64,000 nt of DNA from Mauremys mutica (Eukaryota > Chordata > Testudines > Geoemydidae). Of this stretch, positions 1 through 10,345 are shown piece after piece. The DNA lies in NCBI RefSeq assembly GCF_020497125.1, contig NC_059079.1:50789114-50853113 (forward strand), given 5' to 3'. The notes beneath the pieces were generated by a model. It did not search any database. It worked only from the letters and a program-made list of their open reading frames with translations, and was not told the origin of the DNA. The translations under genes were made by a program, and so were the position numbers. Position 1 is the first letter of the stretch, and every line of letters starts with the position of its first letter.

Positions 1-217
1 TCCATAAATGGCTATTAGCCAGGATGGGTAAGAATGGTGTCCCTAGCATCTGTTCGTCAGAGGATGGAGATGGATGGCAGGAGAGAGATCACTTGATCGT
101 TGCCTGTTAGGTTCACTCCCTCTGGGGCACCTGGCATTGGCCACTGTCGGTAGACAGATACTGGGCTAGATGGACCTTTGGTCTGACCTGGTACGGCCTT
201 TCTTATGCTCTTATGCT
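1..217 (+). mobile_element. CR1 LINE, 3' UTR end
   Basis: This is the 3' end of a CR1 non-LTR retrotransposon cut off by the window edge. The text around 150-200 (a 'tactgggctagatggacc' stretch followed by 'ggtctgacc') and the short terminal direct repeat of about 8 bp (ttcttatg/ctcttatg near 200-216) are the characteristic tail of turtle CR1 copies. No coding sequence is included. The same type of tail closes the long CR1 copy near 35.9 kb. Confidence 0.85.
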
Positions 218-914
218 CTCTTGACACAGAAAGGGAAAGACTGCATGGGGAGGATGACATATTTTAGATCAAACACTTTATGTTTATTATTGGTCCCACT
301 GGTCCCATCTGGTGTCCAATTCAAGTTGCCAGGGCTTTGGATACTAAGCACTACACTTTACAATTCATACTGCTGTTTTAACATCAATGGCTAGTGGCTA
401 TTAACATCTGTAACTTGAACTATGGTGAGGCATCTGATTTTGCATTCATTACTGCGACTGATTACATGACACTGTAGGACCATTATACCAATTGTCTCTT
501 GACAGGTACACAGTTCAGCATAACCTGATGAGGAAGAAAGGATACCCTGTAGCTGTGCATTGAATTTCTACTATAGGCCTTTGAGGGTGACAGTTAAAAT
601 GGGAATTTTCACATTTGGGCCTCAAATTTCCTGGGTAAATTTTTAATTACTCAATCTAACGTGAACATTACAAAGACTTATTGTTTCATGTTGTCTCAAA
701 CACCACATGGATAATAAAGCTCTTCAATTGCTCAAGATTCATTAGAAGCCATGACAATGACGTGACTATCCCAGCTGGAGTCTGGGTCAATGCATAAAGC
801 TGCTCACATCTTATTTTTGGTTTGGGGTTGTAGGTGGAATGGGAATAGTCTCTTTACATGGGCACTGTACTATATCCTCCATTTTGAGGTCTGTGCTCAC
901 CCTCTATTTTTATC
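218..914. other. Unique-looking spacer, nothing recognised
   Basis: AT-rich sequence with no ORF of convincing composition, no tandem repeat and no recognised transposon end. Confidence 0.5.
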
Positions 915-1142
915 ATGGCAGGGTATCTATTTTATTGGTCAGCTTTAATGGGCTCCCACTGGCCACGGTTCACTGCTCCAGGCCAATGGGAGCTGCGGGA
1001 AGCGATGCAGGCCAAGAGACATACTGGCCCGTATTGGAAGCCGCGATCGGCTGGACCTGGGGATGTGGCCGGTGAACAAACCGGCCCAGCCCGACAGAGG
1101 CTTTCCCTACACAAGTGGTGTCCCAAGTTTGGGAAACACTGG
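915..1142. mobile_element. Non-autonomous hAT-like element, one end only
   Basis: A GC-rich block interrupts AT-rich surroundings. It contains the 'ccaatgggagctgcgg' motif also found in the clean hAT element at 2309-2643. It finishes at 1142 with 'tttgggaaacactgg', the reverse complement of a hAT-type terminal sequence ('ccagtgtttcccaaac') seen again near 62106. I could not find a matching left end or a target duplication, so the left border is approximate and the copy is probably truncated. Overlapping short ORFs here are by-products of the GC-rich composition. Confidence 0.55.
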
Positions 1143-2308
1143 TCTATGCCACTCTTATGATAAGTAATGATGGAAAAACTCTAGGCAGATGAAAAGCTAC
1201 ATGCATTACATATTTTTATTTAACACTAATGTTTCCTTTTTGATCCAGTTTAGATTTTCAAAGACAGTATAGAATAGCTCTTTTGTGTTTCATTCAAAAG
1301 TTACTTTTCTATTGGTTCCAAGTTTTAAATAAAAGAATGAGTTGATAGCCCTTTTGACCAATAATGTTGACACTTTTCCACTTTTAAAAACACGCTTTTC
1401 TACTGTCAAAATAAATAATTTATTTCAATGGTAGGAAAATAACACCATTTATTTCCACTGGGAAGGTAAGCTTTCAGTGGTATAAATAACATATCTCTAG
1501 ATTTCTACATGAGTCAGAAAATAGATCTGCAGTAAAGCCCATCTAAACCTGGTGAATTTATTTGAAGAACACTTCATTTGGCCTAAAGCTGGAATCTTGG
1601 TATCTATATCAAACAAAGGTAAGCCTGGCTATAGCATAGGCCGTCAGATTACCTTATTTTTAAATATTTTTTTCAGCAAAGAGTTGTATAAGGCAGCCTG
1701 AAGGCAAAGCTTTCAGCAAATCTCTAGCCACCAGCATGTGCAATCACATGTTCCCTTAATTGGAGTAGACCACATTTTTTATTAATAGCCTCTAGTACTT
1801 TACCAACATTATCTTTTGATCTAGGGCTTTGCAATCAACTTCCTGAAGATTATTTTATGTTGCAAGCAACATTTTTGTTATTTGTTACTGATTGTTTGCT
1901 TGTTAAAATATACTCATTTATATGTGAAATGTAAGAAGCTGAACTTCCCTTCTAGTAATATTTGGTTCATTTTTGACACATGTTGCACCATGATTGGATT
2001 TTTAACAATGCATTTTTTATCCCTTTTACATAACCCTTCTTCCATTTCTGGAATTCATACCATTTTGGGGGGAACATTCATTTAAACTAGTAGAACATTA
2101 TACTCCATCAGGTGTATGGGAATTAATTTTTACATTGGCAAGAAACATTTGCTGGACATAACTGGTAAAAATTGGCAATTCTGATTCCAAGCAGTATAGA
2201 GTAGTGAGGCACTCACACACCAGTCAGTTTAGTACAGTACATTCATCATAAGTACAAAAGTTATTAAAATCACATTTAGCTTAGTTGATTCTAGTCTTCC
2301 TTCTAGAC
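1143..2308. other. AT-rich spacer, nothing recognised
   Basis: Low-GC sequence without coding signal, repeats or recognisable transposon ends. Confidence 0.5.
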
Positions 2309-2643
2309 CAGGAGTCGGCAACCTCTGGCACGCAGCTCGCCAGAGTAAGCACCCTGGCGGGCTGGGTCAGTTTGTTAACCTGCCGCGTTGGCAGGTTCGG
2401 CGGACCGCAGCTCCCACTGGCTGTGGTTCACCGTCCCAGGCCAATGGGGGCAGTGGGAAGCGCCACGGGCTGAGGGATGTGCTGGCCGTGGCTTCTCACC
2501 TCCCGCATTGGTCTGTGACGGCGCACTGCGGTCAGTGGGAGCTGCGGTCCGCCAAACCTGCCGACGCGGCAGATAAAAAAACTGGCCTGGCCCGCCAGGG
2601 TGCTTACCCTGGTGAGCCGCGTTCCAGAGGTTGCCGACCCCTG
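2309..2643. mobile_element. Non-autonomous hAT MITE with 8-bp TSD
   Basis: The 335-bp element starts 'caggagtcggcaacctctgg' and ends with the reverse complement, '...gaggttgccgacccctg', giving terminal inverted repeats of about 17 bp. It is flanked by ttctagac (2301-2308) and tactagac (2644-2651), an 8-bp target duplication with one mismatch, as expected for the hAT superfamily. The interior is GC-rich, itself partly inverted-repetitive, and carries no transposase. The same end family bounds the 1.6-kb element at 6946-8565. Confidence 0.9.
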
Positions 2644-3689
2644 TACTAGACCAGCAATTTACTTACATTCAATATGGCCAGCATAGGCTAAACTATCCAA
2701 AGTCGGTTTTAATTTAGATGTTGACCATGGCTCACTTTGAAGCTTGCCCTTGCTATAGGTCATCTAGCCATCAAGTTCTTCCATTTAGGGGATATCCATT
2801 TCATACACATATACCCAGAGTGGTTTCAGTACAGTTATGATGGCATACAAATGGTGGAGTGTAGTTGAGAATCAGATCTTTGGAGTCTACTTAGGAAAAA
2901 TATTAAACTATATTCATATATATATATAAATTTTTCGGTCCAGTAGCTCTTTTGTCACATTTCTGTTTGGCCAGTAGTCCCACATCTCCACAACAGAAGT
3001 TGTTTTTTCAAGCCAAGTGTCTCATTCAATAACAGAATAAACATTGCTTCAGCTATGCTATTAATACCCTGAGATGATTTGATTGACCCTTGGGATGCTT
3101 TAGAAGCAGTGCAGCTGATTAAATCAGCCCAACAACAATTAATTCATTCCAAAATGCTAGCATGATTAAAATACTAAAAGTAGGCAGTTCTTGTGTTCAA
3201 GCCCTGCATCTCTAACTCTAATGTGACTTTCTTTTTGTGTTGGATTCTCATTAAATGCAGTTTATTACATTTGTGGGAGGAGGGGAAAAAGAGACACTGT
3301 TCGGAATGATGCAGTTTTTTGCTGACACCATCTCATCAGTCATTATGTCTTTGCATTTTTTCAGAAAGAATATACTCGTTCTTCACACAGTTATCTGTAA
3401 GGGGATAGATATAATTAAACAACAAACACACTATTGTAAGAAAATATACATATACGTGATATAATTAAAAGTAAAATGTGACTAAACTACATGGGGGTGG
3501 TGAGGGAGATAAGAACACTGGAAAGAAGAATCTGAAGACTATCTGAGCAAATCTAATTAAAAAGAAAATGGTAAAAGAGAATGGTATTGTGTGGGCTGAG
3601 GTCTTGTTATGATAGATAATTAAAATCATGCCAGTGAATTCATCATTCGTAACCAAGGTGTCATATATGTTTTGGCTAAACAATACAAC
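2644..3689. other. AT-rich spacer with a short (TA)n run
   Basis: Nothing coding is visible. A short (AT)n tract lies at about 2916-2928. Confidence 0.5.
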
Positions 3690-3884
3690 TACATCTCTAT
3701 CTTGATATAACGCTGTCCTCAGGAGCCAAAACATCTTACTGCGCTATAGGTGAAACCGCGTTATATTGAACTTGCTTGATCTGCAGGAGTGCGCAGCCCC
3801 CCCTTCCCCCCCGGAGCACTGCTTTACCACATTATATCAGAATTTGTGTTATATCGGGTCGCGTTATATTGGGGTAGTGGTATA
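3690..3884. mobile_element. TA-flanked MITE (Tc1/mariner-like), copy 1
   Basis: A 195-bp palindromic-ended element. Its left end (tacatctctatcttgatata, continuing acgc) is an imperfect inverted match to the right end (gcgttatattggggtagtgg, continuing tata). The interior carries 'ttactgcgctataggtgaaa' and a C-rich run near 3800. A second, better preserved copy is at 52960-53149, which fixes both borders. TA at both borders suggests a TA target site, but ends and target cannot be separated with certainty. No transposase is encoded. Confidence 0.8.
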
Positions 3885-4019
3885 TATATGAATAGGGATT
3901 TAGAGTGTACATGAATATAATCTAGAAACAGATATTTTAAAGTCATATGAAGTAACTAGCCAGTTTTCTTAAAAATAAAAACTTCTGTGAGAAAGTTTAT
4001 TTTTAAAGTAACTTAAATG

Positions 4020-4480
4020 CTGTGTTGAACAATCTCTCAGCCCTTTCCAAAGTTCCCAGACAGTTCAGACAAAACCATGATCAATGTGACTGTAAGCAGA
4101 GCCTGAATGAGCTCTCCCCTGACATCTAGTGGTGAGCTGTGGAAAAGGACTTCAGTAGCTGATCTTGTTTGCATGGACACACCCATCCTGCCTAGGTGCT
4201 CAGCATGATGGGATTGCTTGCCCAAATGATCACTTGTGGCTGGTGTTGGATCCCCAGTCTCCTTGTTATTGGGGTGGGGGGGAGTAATAAAGAGTTGTTA
4301 TCCTCGTTGTGTGAACCAAGGGCAGCAGAACTGTACCTGGCATACCCTGATGAAGGGATTCACCCTCAACTGAAGGAGCCGGATTTGTATTATATTGTTG
4401 AAAAGGAAACCCTAGATACTGAACCTGGCCCTTGTTGCCGCTGGTTCCATGTGGCAAAAGAGTTACATAAGTAAACTAAA
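4020..4480 (+). repeat. LTR-like repeat remnant
   Basis: The block contains a polyadenylation hexamer (aataaa at 4286-4291) followed by a region resembling the R-U5 part of reptile LTR repeats. I recognise the general text ('gacatctagtggtgagctg', then 'gcagaactgtacctggca') as an interspersed repeat, but I cannot define TG...CA termini or a target duplication. Both borders are approximate. Short ORFs on both strands here are not credible genes. Confidence 0.4.
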
Positions 4481-5144
4481 CGTATAAGCAACAGTGTAAC
4501 CTTTTAAAATATATTATAAAAACAAAAACTAAAATAATAGGACTAATAACTCTGGGACTAGTGTTTACAAAGGATAGTAATATCTTTCCAATTTCTATGA
4601 CTACCATTTCTCCAAGTGGTAGGGTAACTAGGCCCACCTTATCAGAACATAATTCACTCATATGTTTTTAACATGTTCATACCGTTTAAAATCAGACATC
4701 CTTACAATCCTAATGTGTCCTCCCTTCCAGCACACTGAGCTCTACCTTTTTAAAGAAACACACTTAAATTTATCTGTTTATTTCAACAATTTGATGCTAA
4801 ATTATAACAAGAAAAAAATTATATGGCCAACGTTTTCAAAAGTGGCTATCCATGCCTCAATGTTTAGGTGACTAACTGGAGACAGAACACACGCACACAT
4901 ACACAAGTATATACCTTTGACTATGTCTGAGGGAGATATGATAGTGTAGTTTGGGGTAAAGGTTTCACTAAGATGAATTTGGGAACACACAAAAGTAATA
5001 GAAATATTCACATTAACCCATATAAGTGCCAATAAAACCCTTCTCAAATATGCCCTGAAAAGGGACACCTGATATACTACTTGGATTTAGCACGAAGGCA
5101 ACAATTTTAGTTAATTAATGTTCCATCAATCTGGGGCATCTTGT
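4481..5144. other. AT-rich spacer, nothing recognised
   Basis: No coding or repeat structure recognised. The 88-codon antisense ORF at 4802-5068 has no domain-like composition. Confidence 0.5.
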
Positions 5145-5275
5145 TATGATTGTAAATTCTTTGAGGGTGAGATTGTCTGTTTGCTTCATGTCACTACAGT
5201 ACTTATCACAATGGGACACAAGACTAGATGACCATAATGGTTCCTTCTGGATTTATAATCTATGAATTCCTGACT
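5145..5275. repeat. Old amniote repeat (antisense) abutting a CR1 tail
   Basis: Positions 5150-5220 read as the reverse complement of the old interspersed repeat present at 5330, 13795, 50375 and 54250 ('gattgtaaattctttgaggg...cacaatggg'). Positions 5221-5272 ('gactagatgaccataatggt...tataatctatga') are a CR1 3' end in the plus orientation, similar to 43920-43965. Confidence 0.6.
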
Positions 5276-5329
5276 GAGACTTCCAGATGCTACTGCAATA
5301 CTAAAACCACTAATAGTGATATTATTCTA

Positions 5330-5460
5330 TTAATTATTATTTGTAATACCATAGTGCCTAAAAGCCCTCGTCTTGGACCAGAACCTCTATGATAGGCATT
5401 GTACCAACACAGAACAAAAAGATGGACCTTGCCCCAAGGATCTTATAGTCTAATGATAAC
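5330..5460 (+). repeat. Old interspersed repeat, copy 1 (MIR/L3-like)
   Basis: A conserved arrangement recurs in this window: an (ATT)n-like start, 'tagtgcctaaaagccc', an 'acacagaacaaaaag' segment, 'ccttgccccaagga' and 'tagtctaat'. Comparable copies lie at 13795-13910, 50375-50515 and 54250-54350 (plus) and at 17905-18035 (minus). Assignment to a named SINE or LINE family is uncertain. Confidence 0.6.
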
Positions 5461-6945
5461 AATTTGCCATAAAACAAAGTGTTTGGAGCATTGTAAACTT
5501 AGTGTAGAACATTTTGTGAGAAACAATAGTGAAACACACAGGCACACAGTAATCTTTTACTTTACACACAGTGTACTGTGCAGTGAGGGAGAAAGTGGGG
5601 GGGAAGAGAGAGGGGTGTTGGTACTGGCCATAGTTTGACTTAATTCTGCCAGATATTATTTTGCTTTAAGTCCTAGTGGTTTGGGGCAGACTGCACCAAC
5701 GTCCTAAATACAATTTCAGCCACATTTAGACAATGTATTTCACTGTGAACTTAATGAGCATGAAGGAAGAGCATGTGAAGTTTCCACAGATGCTGGAATG
5801 CCTTGTTATCAGGATATCAAGGCTCCATTTTGTTCTTGAACAACAGTTCTGGTTTAAGAAACAGTCCCCAACCTGGCCTGATGCAGTTTGAACAGCACTC
5901 TCCCAGTCCCATCCTACTAGATCTAACCCCTACACATTACCCCTCTCCCAGTACTACCCTACCTTAGCTTTGCTATCTTCTGGAAGCATGGGGGAAGTCA
6001 GCGTACACTAACTGACTGCTTCTCAGTCTCCCAGCAACTACATGCTAAGCAAGAAAAGCTCTTTAGCCCCTACCTGGTTTTCAGAAATGCTTGCAGCATT
6101 CAAACAGTTCTAGTAAATAAACGAGGGCTTTTTAAAGGATGTTGTGGGGGTACAGAGAACAGCTAGCCCAGTAGCAACAGAGAAGGTTTCAAGGAATTCT
6201 TTATAAAATTGGAGACGTTCACCCGTCAGAGTTCTTATCTCTTCTGAACAGGCCATTTCATCAATACTTAGTACACTGTCCATTTTTCTTCCTCAAGACC
6301 ATTCAGCTCAAGTTCAATATAAATATCACTGTCACAAACCACTGAACATTATGTGTTACATGGAGTTCTATGAGGCCTGCAACCTCACCAATGGAAGATC
6401 ATAAACCTTAAACCAAGATCTACAGTAGCATCTAAAAATATAACCTTATCCCAAGAGCTCAGTGCAGGAAGAAGCTAGAGAACATTTATTGATTAACAGA
6501 AAAACCAAAGAGATCACAATCACAGCACTTTGAAAATGACCCTTGACTTCCAAATATTTTCAGAACTTTAGTTGCTATGACAGCTGGAAGCAACTCCCCA
6601 TTGCCAGGATAACTTGAAAATAATATTTAATTCTTCCAGGGTTACCTTCTAGTTGTGGTATAGTTGGTTAAACCTCAGGAAATAATCAGATAAAATGATG
6701 GAAAGAAATAATAATTAGTACAAGCTTCTTTTCTTGTTCTATTAGATACATTTGCTTTATGCTGCAGGCCACTATAATTATTAGTGTTTCCATAACAACA
6801 TGAAACAAAGCATTGCTGGAGGCTGTTTGCCACATCATTGAATTTATCCTTAATACTAATGGGAGTCATTTTGGACTTTTAGGCAAACCTTGCCAAATGG
6901 GATAGCCCAGGTTGCATAAAATATTGCCTTCATCATTGCCTATAG
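5461..6945. other. Unique-looking spacer
   Basis: No exon or transposon is recognised. Imperfect RFX X-box-like sites are noted at about 6571 and 6786 (see findings). Otherwise this is ordinary AT-rich DNA. Confidence 0.45.
6786..6799 (-). promoter_or_regulatory. RFX X-box-like site (weak)
   Basis: On the minus strand the 14-mer reads GTTGTTATGGAAAC. This approaches the RFX X-box consensus (GTTGCC, 0-3 bases, GGAAAC/GGCAAC type) with mismatches in the left half-site. It lies outside recognised repeats. Short motif matches like this arise by chance, so this is only a candidate. Confidence 0.2.
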
Positions 6946-8565
6946 CAGGGGTCGGCAACCTTTGAGAAGTGGTGTGCCGAGTCTTCATTTATTCACTTTA
7001 ATTTAAGGTTTTGCATGCTAGTAATACATTTTAACGTTTTTAGAAGGTCTCTCTCTATAAGTCTATATATTATATAACTAAACTATTTGAAAACAAGGTT
7101 TTCAAAATGTTTAAGAAGCTTCATTTAAAATTAAATTAAAATGCTGATCTTACGCCACCGGCCTGCTCAGCCCGCTGCCAGCCTGGCAAGGGGTTCCCGG
7201 CTGGCAAGGGGCCCGGCAGCCAGAACTCCAGACTGGCAGTGGGCTGAGTGGGACCAGCAGCCGGGACCTCCGCCCGCTGCCGCTCAGCCCATTGCCGGTC
7301 TGGGGTTCCGTCCGCCTGCTCCTGCCAGCCTGGGTCCCAGCTGCTGGCCCTGCTCAGCCTGCTGCCGGTCTGGGGTCCCAGCCCTGCCCACATACAGTGG
7401 GTACCTACCTTCTCCCTGGTTTTAGCCCATTCTCTTCCTCTCTCTCTGCACTGAGCTGAGGGTTGGAGTACACTGAGCACAGGGCCAGGGGTGAAGGAGC
7501 CGGCTGGCGGTTGGGGTGTAAGTTCTGGCCAGGAGCAATGAGCGAGGGGGCTCAGGGTTGGGGCAGGATGTTTGGGTGTGCAGCGCTTACCTGGGCAGCT
7601 CCCATTTGGTGTGAGAGGTACAGATGGGAATGTGGGGTGTGTGTGCAGGAGCTTCTGTTTGGTGCTCAGGGTGGAGGTGGGGATGTGGGAGTGCACGAAT
7701 CAGGGCATGGGGGTGCTGGGTATGTGTGGGGGGTACAGGAGTCAGGGCAGGGGGATTGGGGTGTGTGAGGAGGGTGCAGGAGTCAGGGCAGAGGGCCGGA
7801 AGCATGTGAGGGGGGTGCAGGAGTCAGGGTAGAGGGCCGGAGGCATGTGAGGGGGGTGCAGGAGTCAGGGCATGGAGTGTGGGGGGGAGCTGGGTATTTG
7901 GGGGGGTGCTGGAGTCAGGGCTGGAGTCTTAGGGGGGTGCAGGGATCAGGGCAGGGGTCTGTGTGTGTGTGTGAGTGGGGTACAGGGCTCAGAGCAGAGG
8001 GCTGGGGGTGTGTGGGGAGTTCAGGAGTCAGGGCAGGGGCTGAGGGTGTGGGCTGGAGTCGTGGGCATGCTCACAGCCCCCTGCCCTGAGTGGCTCAGGG
8101 CAGGGGGCTGGAGGGGATATGCCCTGATTCCACCCTTCTTCCCCAAGGTCCTGTTGTGGCTGCAGTTCCAGCTTCACTTCTCCCCCTCACTCTCCAGGGC
8201 CATCAGCTGTTCGGCTGAAGGGAGGGAGAGGAGGAGGGGTAGGAACCCAGCACGCTGGGGGAAGAGGCTAGGGAGGAGGGAGCTTGGCTGCCAGCGGAGG
8301 CTGCCCTGCAGCAGCAGCCGGCAGGACCAAGCTTCTGCCCTCTGCTCCCGCAGGAAAGAGCAGTGGGTGGGGGGCAAAGAAGGGCATGCTGGGCCAGGCA
8401 GGATTTTTAATGGCATGCTTCTGCCCACCGGGTCCCAGCCGCCGGCCCGGGTTTGGCAGCGGGCTGAGTGGACCAGCGGCCGGGACCCCGGCAGGCAGCA
8501 GCGTGCCATTAAAAATTGGCTCACATGCTCTCTTTGGCATGCATGCCATAGGTTGCTGACCCCTG
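6946..8565. mobile_element. 1.6-kb non-autonomous hAT element with perfect TSD
   Basis: The left end 'caggggtcggcaacctttga' and the right end '...ataggttgctgacccctg' are inverted repeats of the same end family as 2309-2643. The element is flanked by identical 8-bp duplications gcctatag (6938-6945 and 8566-8573). It encodes no transposase. Its interior is very GC-rich, with repeated 'gccagcctgg'-type blocks at 7170-7390 and a G-rich minisatellite at about 7650-8060. The long ORFs reported in several overlapping frames at 7136-8573 are products of that skewed composition. Confidence 0.93.
7650..8060. repeat. G-rich minisatellite inside the hAT element
   Basis: Degenerate tandem units of roughly 25-45 bp are built on 'ggggtgcaggagtcagggca'. 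They recur about ten times with spacers such as 'gagggccgga'. Two adjacent units at 7807-7865 are almost identical, showing recent unit duplication. The G-rich strand is the plus strand. Confidence 0.85.
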
Positions 8566-9074
8566 GCCTATAGTTTTCTCAGGTATACCTCCCATACTAA
8601 ATCTCTCTTCTAGAATTGCTGCGTGTTCAATAGGTCATTTATATTCAACACACAATTTAACTTGTATACATTTGTCTTTAGATGTAAAGAAAGATAAAAA
8701 CAACAAATACCTCAACTTCAGGCTTTGGTCTGGATCTCTTCTATGCACTGTAGCCAGACTTATAGTCTGAATCTTCCTTAATATTTTTTGCACCTTTTGG
8801 AGAATACAAATTTTACTGGTTCAACCTGGTAAAATAATGAAAATGATTTGATTGTACTTCAGTGATTTCTGTGTACATTTGCAATTTTGTACTAGACACA
8901 AAGGGGCATTATAAATAAGAAATAGATGAGTTATTCCCTTGACTTAATAAAACACATAATTGTTGAAGTTACAAAATGCAGAATGCTTACAGGCACCAGT
9001 CTCATCAATACTGCAGATTCCAAGTAACTCCTGGTTGAAGCCACAATGCTATCAACCTGGAGTAAACTATCTGA
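8566..9074. other. AT-rich spacer, nothing recognised
   Basis: It starts with the hAT target duplication and continues as ordinary AT-rich sequence up to the Harbinger MITE. Confidence 0.5.
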
Positions 9075-9334
9075 GACCTTGTCTACACTACAGGGAAAAG
9101 GTAATCTAAGCTACACAATTCGAGTTACGTGAATAGCGTAACTCAAGTCGACGTAGCTTGGATCTACTTACTGCAGGGTCACACTACGTGATCGACTCCC
9201 CTTTCTCTTCTCAATCCGGTGAGGTACAGGAGTTGATGGGAAAGTGATCTGCAGTTAGTTCACTAGACCCACTAAATCGACTGCCAATGCATCGATCACC
9301 ACGTGTCAATCCCCAGGTAAGTGTAGACAAGCCC
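9075..9334. mobile_element. Harbinger-type MITE, 260 bp
   Basis: The left end 'gaccttgtctacactac' and the right end '...gtaagtgtagacaagccc' form inverted repeats around the TGTCTACACT motif, shared in variant form with the ends of the large Harbinger element (23635 and 28860). Flanking triplets are tga (9072-9074) and tta (9335-9337), a possible 3-bp duplication with one mismatch. It is non-coding and contains an internal palindromic 'gagttacgtgaatagcgtaac' type segment (about 9122-9142) like the one in the MITE at 31385. Confidence 0.82.
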
Positions 9335-9399
9335 TTAGTAACCAAGTCCTGAAAAACACCCTTCTACCACCCCCCATCAATATATTTTGAAATGTCTTT

Positions 9400-10345
9400 C
9401 ATAGAATCATAGAATCTCAGGGTTGGAAGGGACCTTAGGAGGTCATCTAGTCCAACCCCCTGCTCAAAGCAGGACCAAACCCAACTAAATCATCCCAGCC
9501 AGGGCTTTGTCAAGCCTGACCTTAAAAACCTCTAAGGAAGGAGATTCCACCACCTCCCTTGGTAACCCATTCCAGTTCTTCACCAACCTACTCATGAAAA
9601 AGTTTTTCCTAATGTCCAACCTAAACCTCCCCCTCTGCAACTTGAGACCATTACTCCTTGTTCTGTCATCTTCTACCACTGAGAACAGTCTAGATCCATC
9701 CTCTTTGGAACCTCCTTTCAGGTAGTTGAAAGCAGCTATCAAATCCCCCCTCATTCTTCTCTTCTGCAGACTAAACAATACCAGTTCCCTCAGCCTCTTC
9801 TCATAAGTCATGTGCTCCAGCCCCCTAATAATTTTTGTTGCCCTCCGCTGGACTCTCTCCAATTTATCCACATCCTTCTTGTAGCGTGGGGCCCAAAACT
9901 GGACACAGTACTCCAAATAAGGCCTCACCAGTGCTGAGTAGAGGGGAATGATCACATCCCTCGATCTGCTGGAAATGCCCCTACTTATACAACCCAAAAT
10001 GCCATTAGCCTTCTTGGCAACAAGGGCACACTGTTGACTCATATTCAGCTTTTCGTCCACCGTAACCCCTAGGTCCTTTTCTGCAGAACTGCTGCCCAGC
10101 CATTTGGTCCCTAGTCTGTAGCAGTGCATGGGATTCTTCCGTCCTAAGTGCAAGACTCTGCACTTGTCCTTGTTGAACCTCATCAGATTTCTTTTGGCCC
10201 AGTCCTCTAATTTGTCTAGGTCCCTCTGTATCCTATCCCTACCCTCCAGCGTATCTACCACTCCTCCCAGTTTAGTGTCATCTGCAAACTTGCTAAGGGT
10301 GCAGTCCACACCATCCTCCAGATCGTTAATGAAGATATTGAATAA
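9400..10345 (-). mobile_element. CR1 LINE, 5'-truncated, antisense
   Basis: Read on the minus strand this is the 3' portion of a CR1 retrotransposon. It holds the C-terminal reverse-transcriptase frame, a short 3' UTR and the typical terminal repeat (attctatgattctatga, seen as its complement at 9400-9416). The start is an abrupt truncation at about 10345, as expected from incomplete target-primed reverse transcription. The frame has no stop or frameshift, so this is the youngest-looking LINE in the window. Confidence 0.95.
9485..10309 (-). pseudogene. CR1 reverse transcriptase, C-terminal fragment
   Basis: A 274-codon open frame encodes the C-terminal part of a CR1 ORF2 polyprotein (endonuclease plus reverse transcriptase), which copies element RNA into DNA at the target site. 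The RT active-site FADD motif falls at residues 8-11. It is followed by the DDTKLGG stretch, the thumb region ('[13 protein letters not shown]', '[12 protein letters not shown]') and the C-terminal block ('[15 protein letters not shown]', '[13 protein letters not shown]'). The frame stays open upstream of the listed start ([11 protein letters not shown]) to the truncation near 10345, so the listed first codon (GTG) is not a real start. The endonuclease and the N-terminal fingers and palm are missing, so the fragment cannot act alone. Identity is certain from the motifs; the subfamily is not. Confidence 0.93.

Noticed and set aside
7136..8573. ORFs of 90-233 codons on both strands
   Set aside because: All lie inside the GC-rich, tandemly repeated interior of the hAT element 6946-8565, in several overlapping frames at once, as expected when stop codons are rare by composition.
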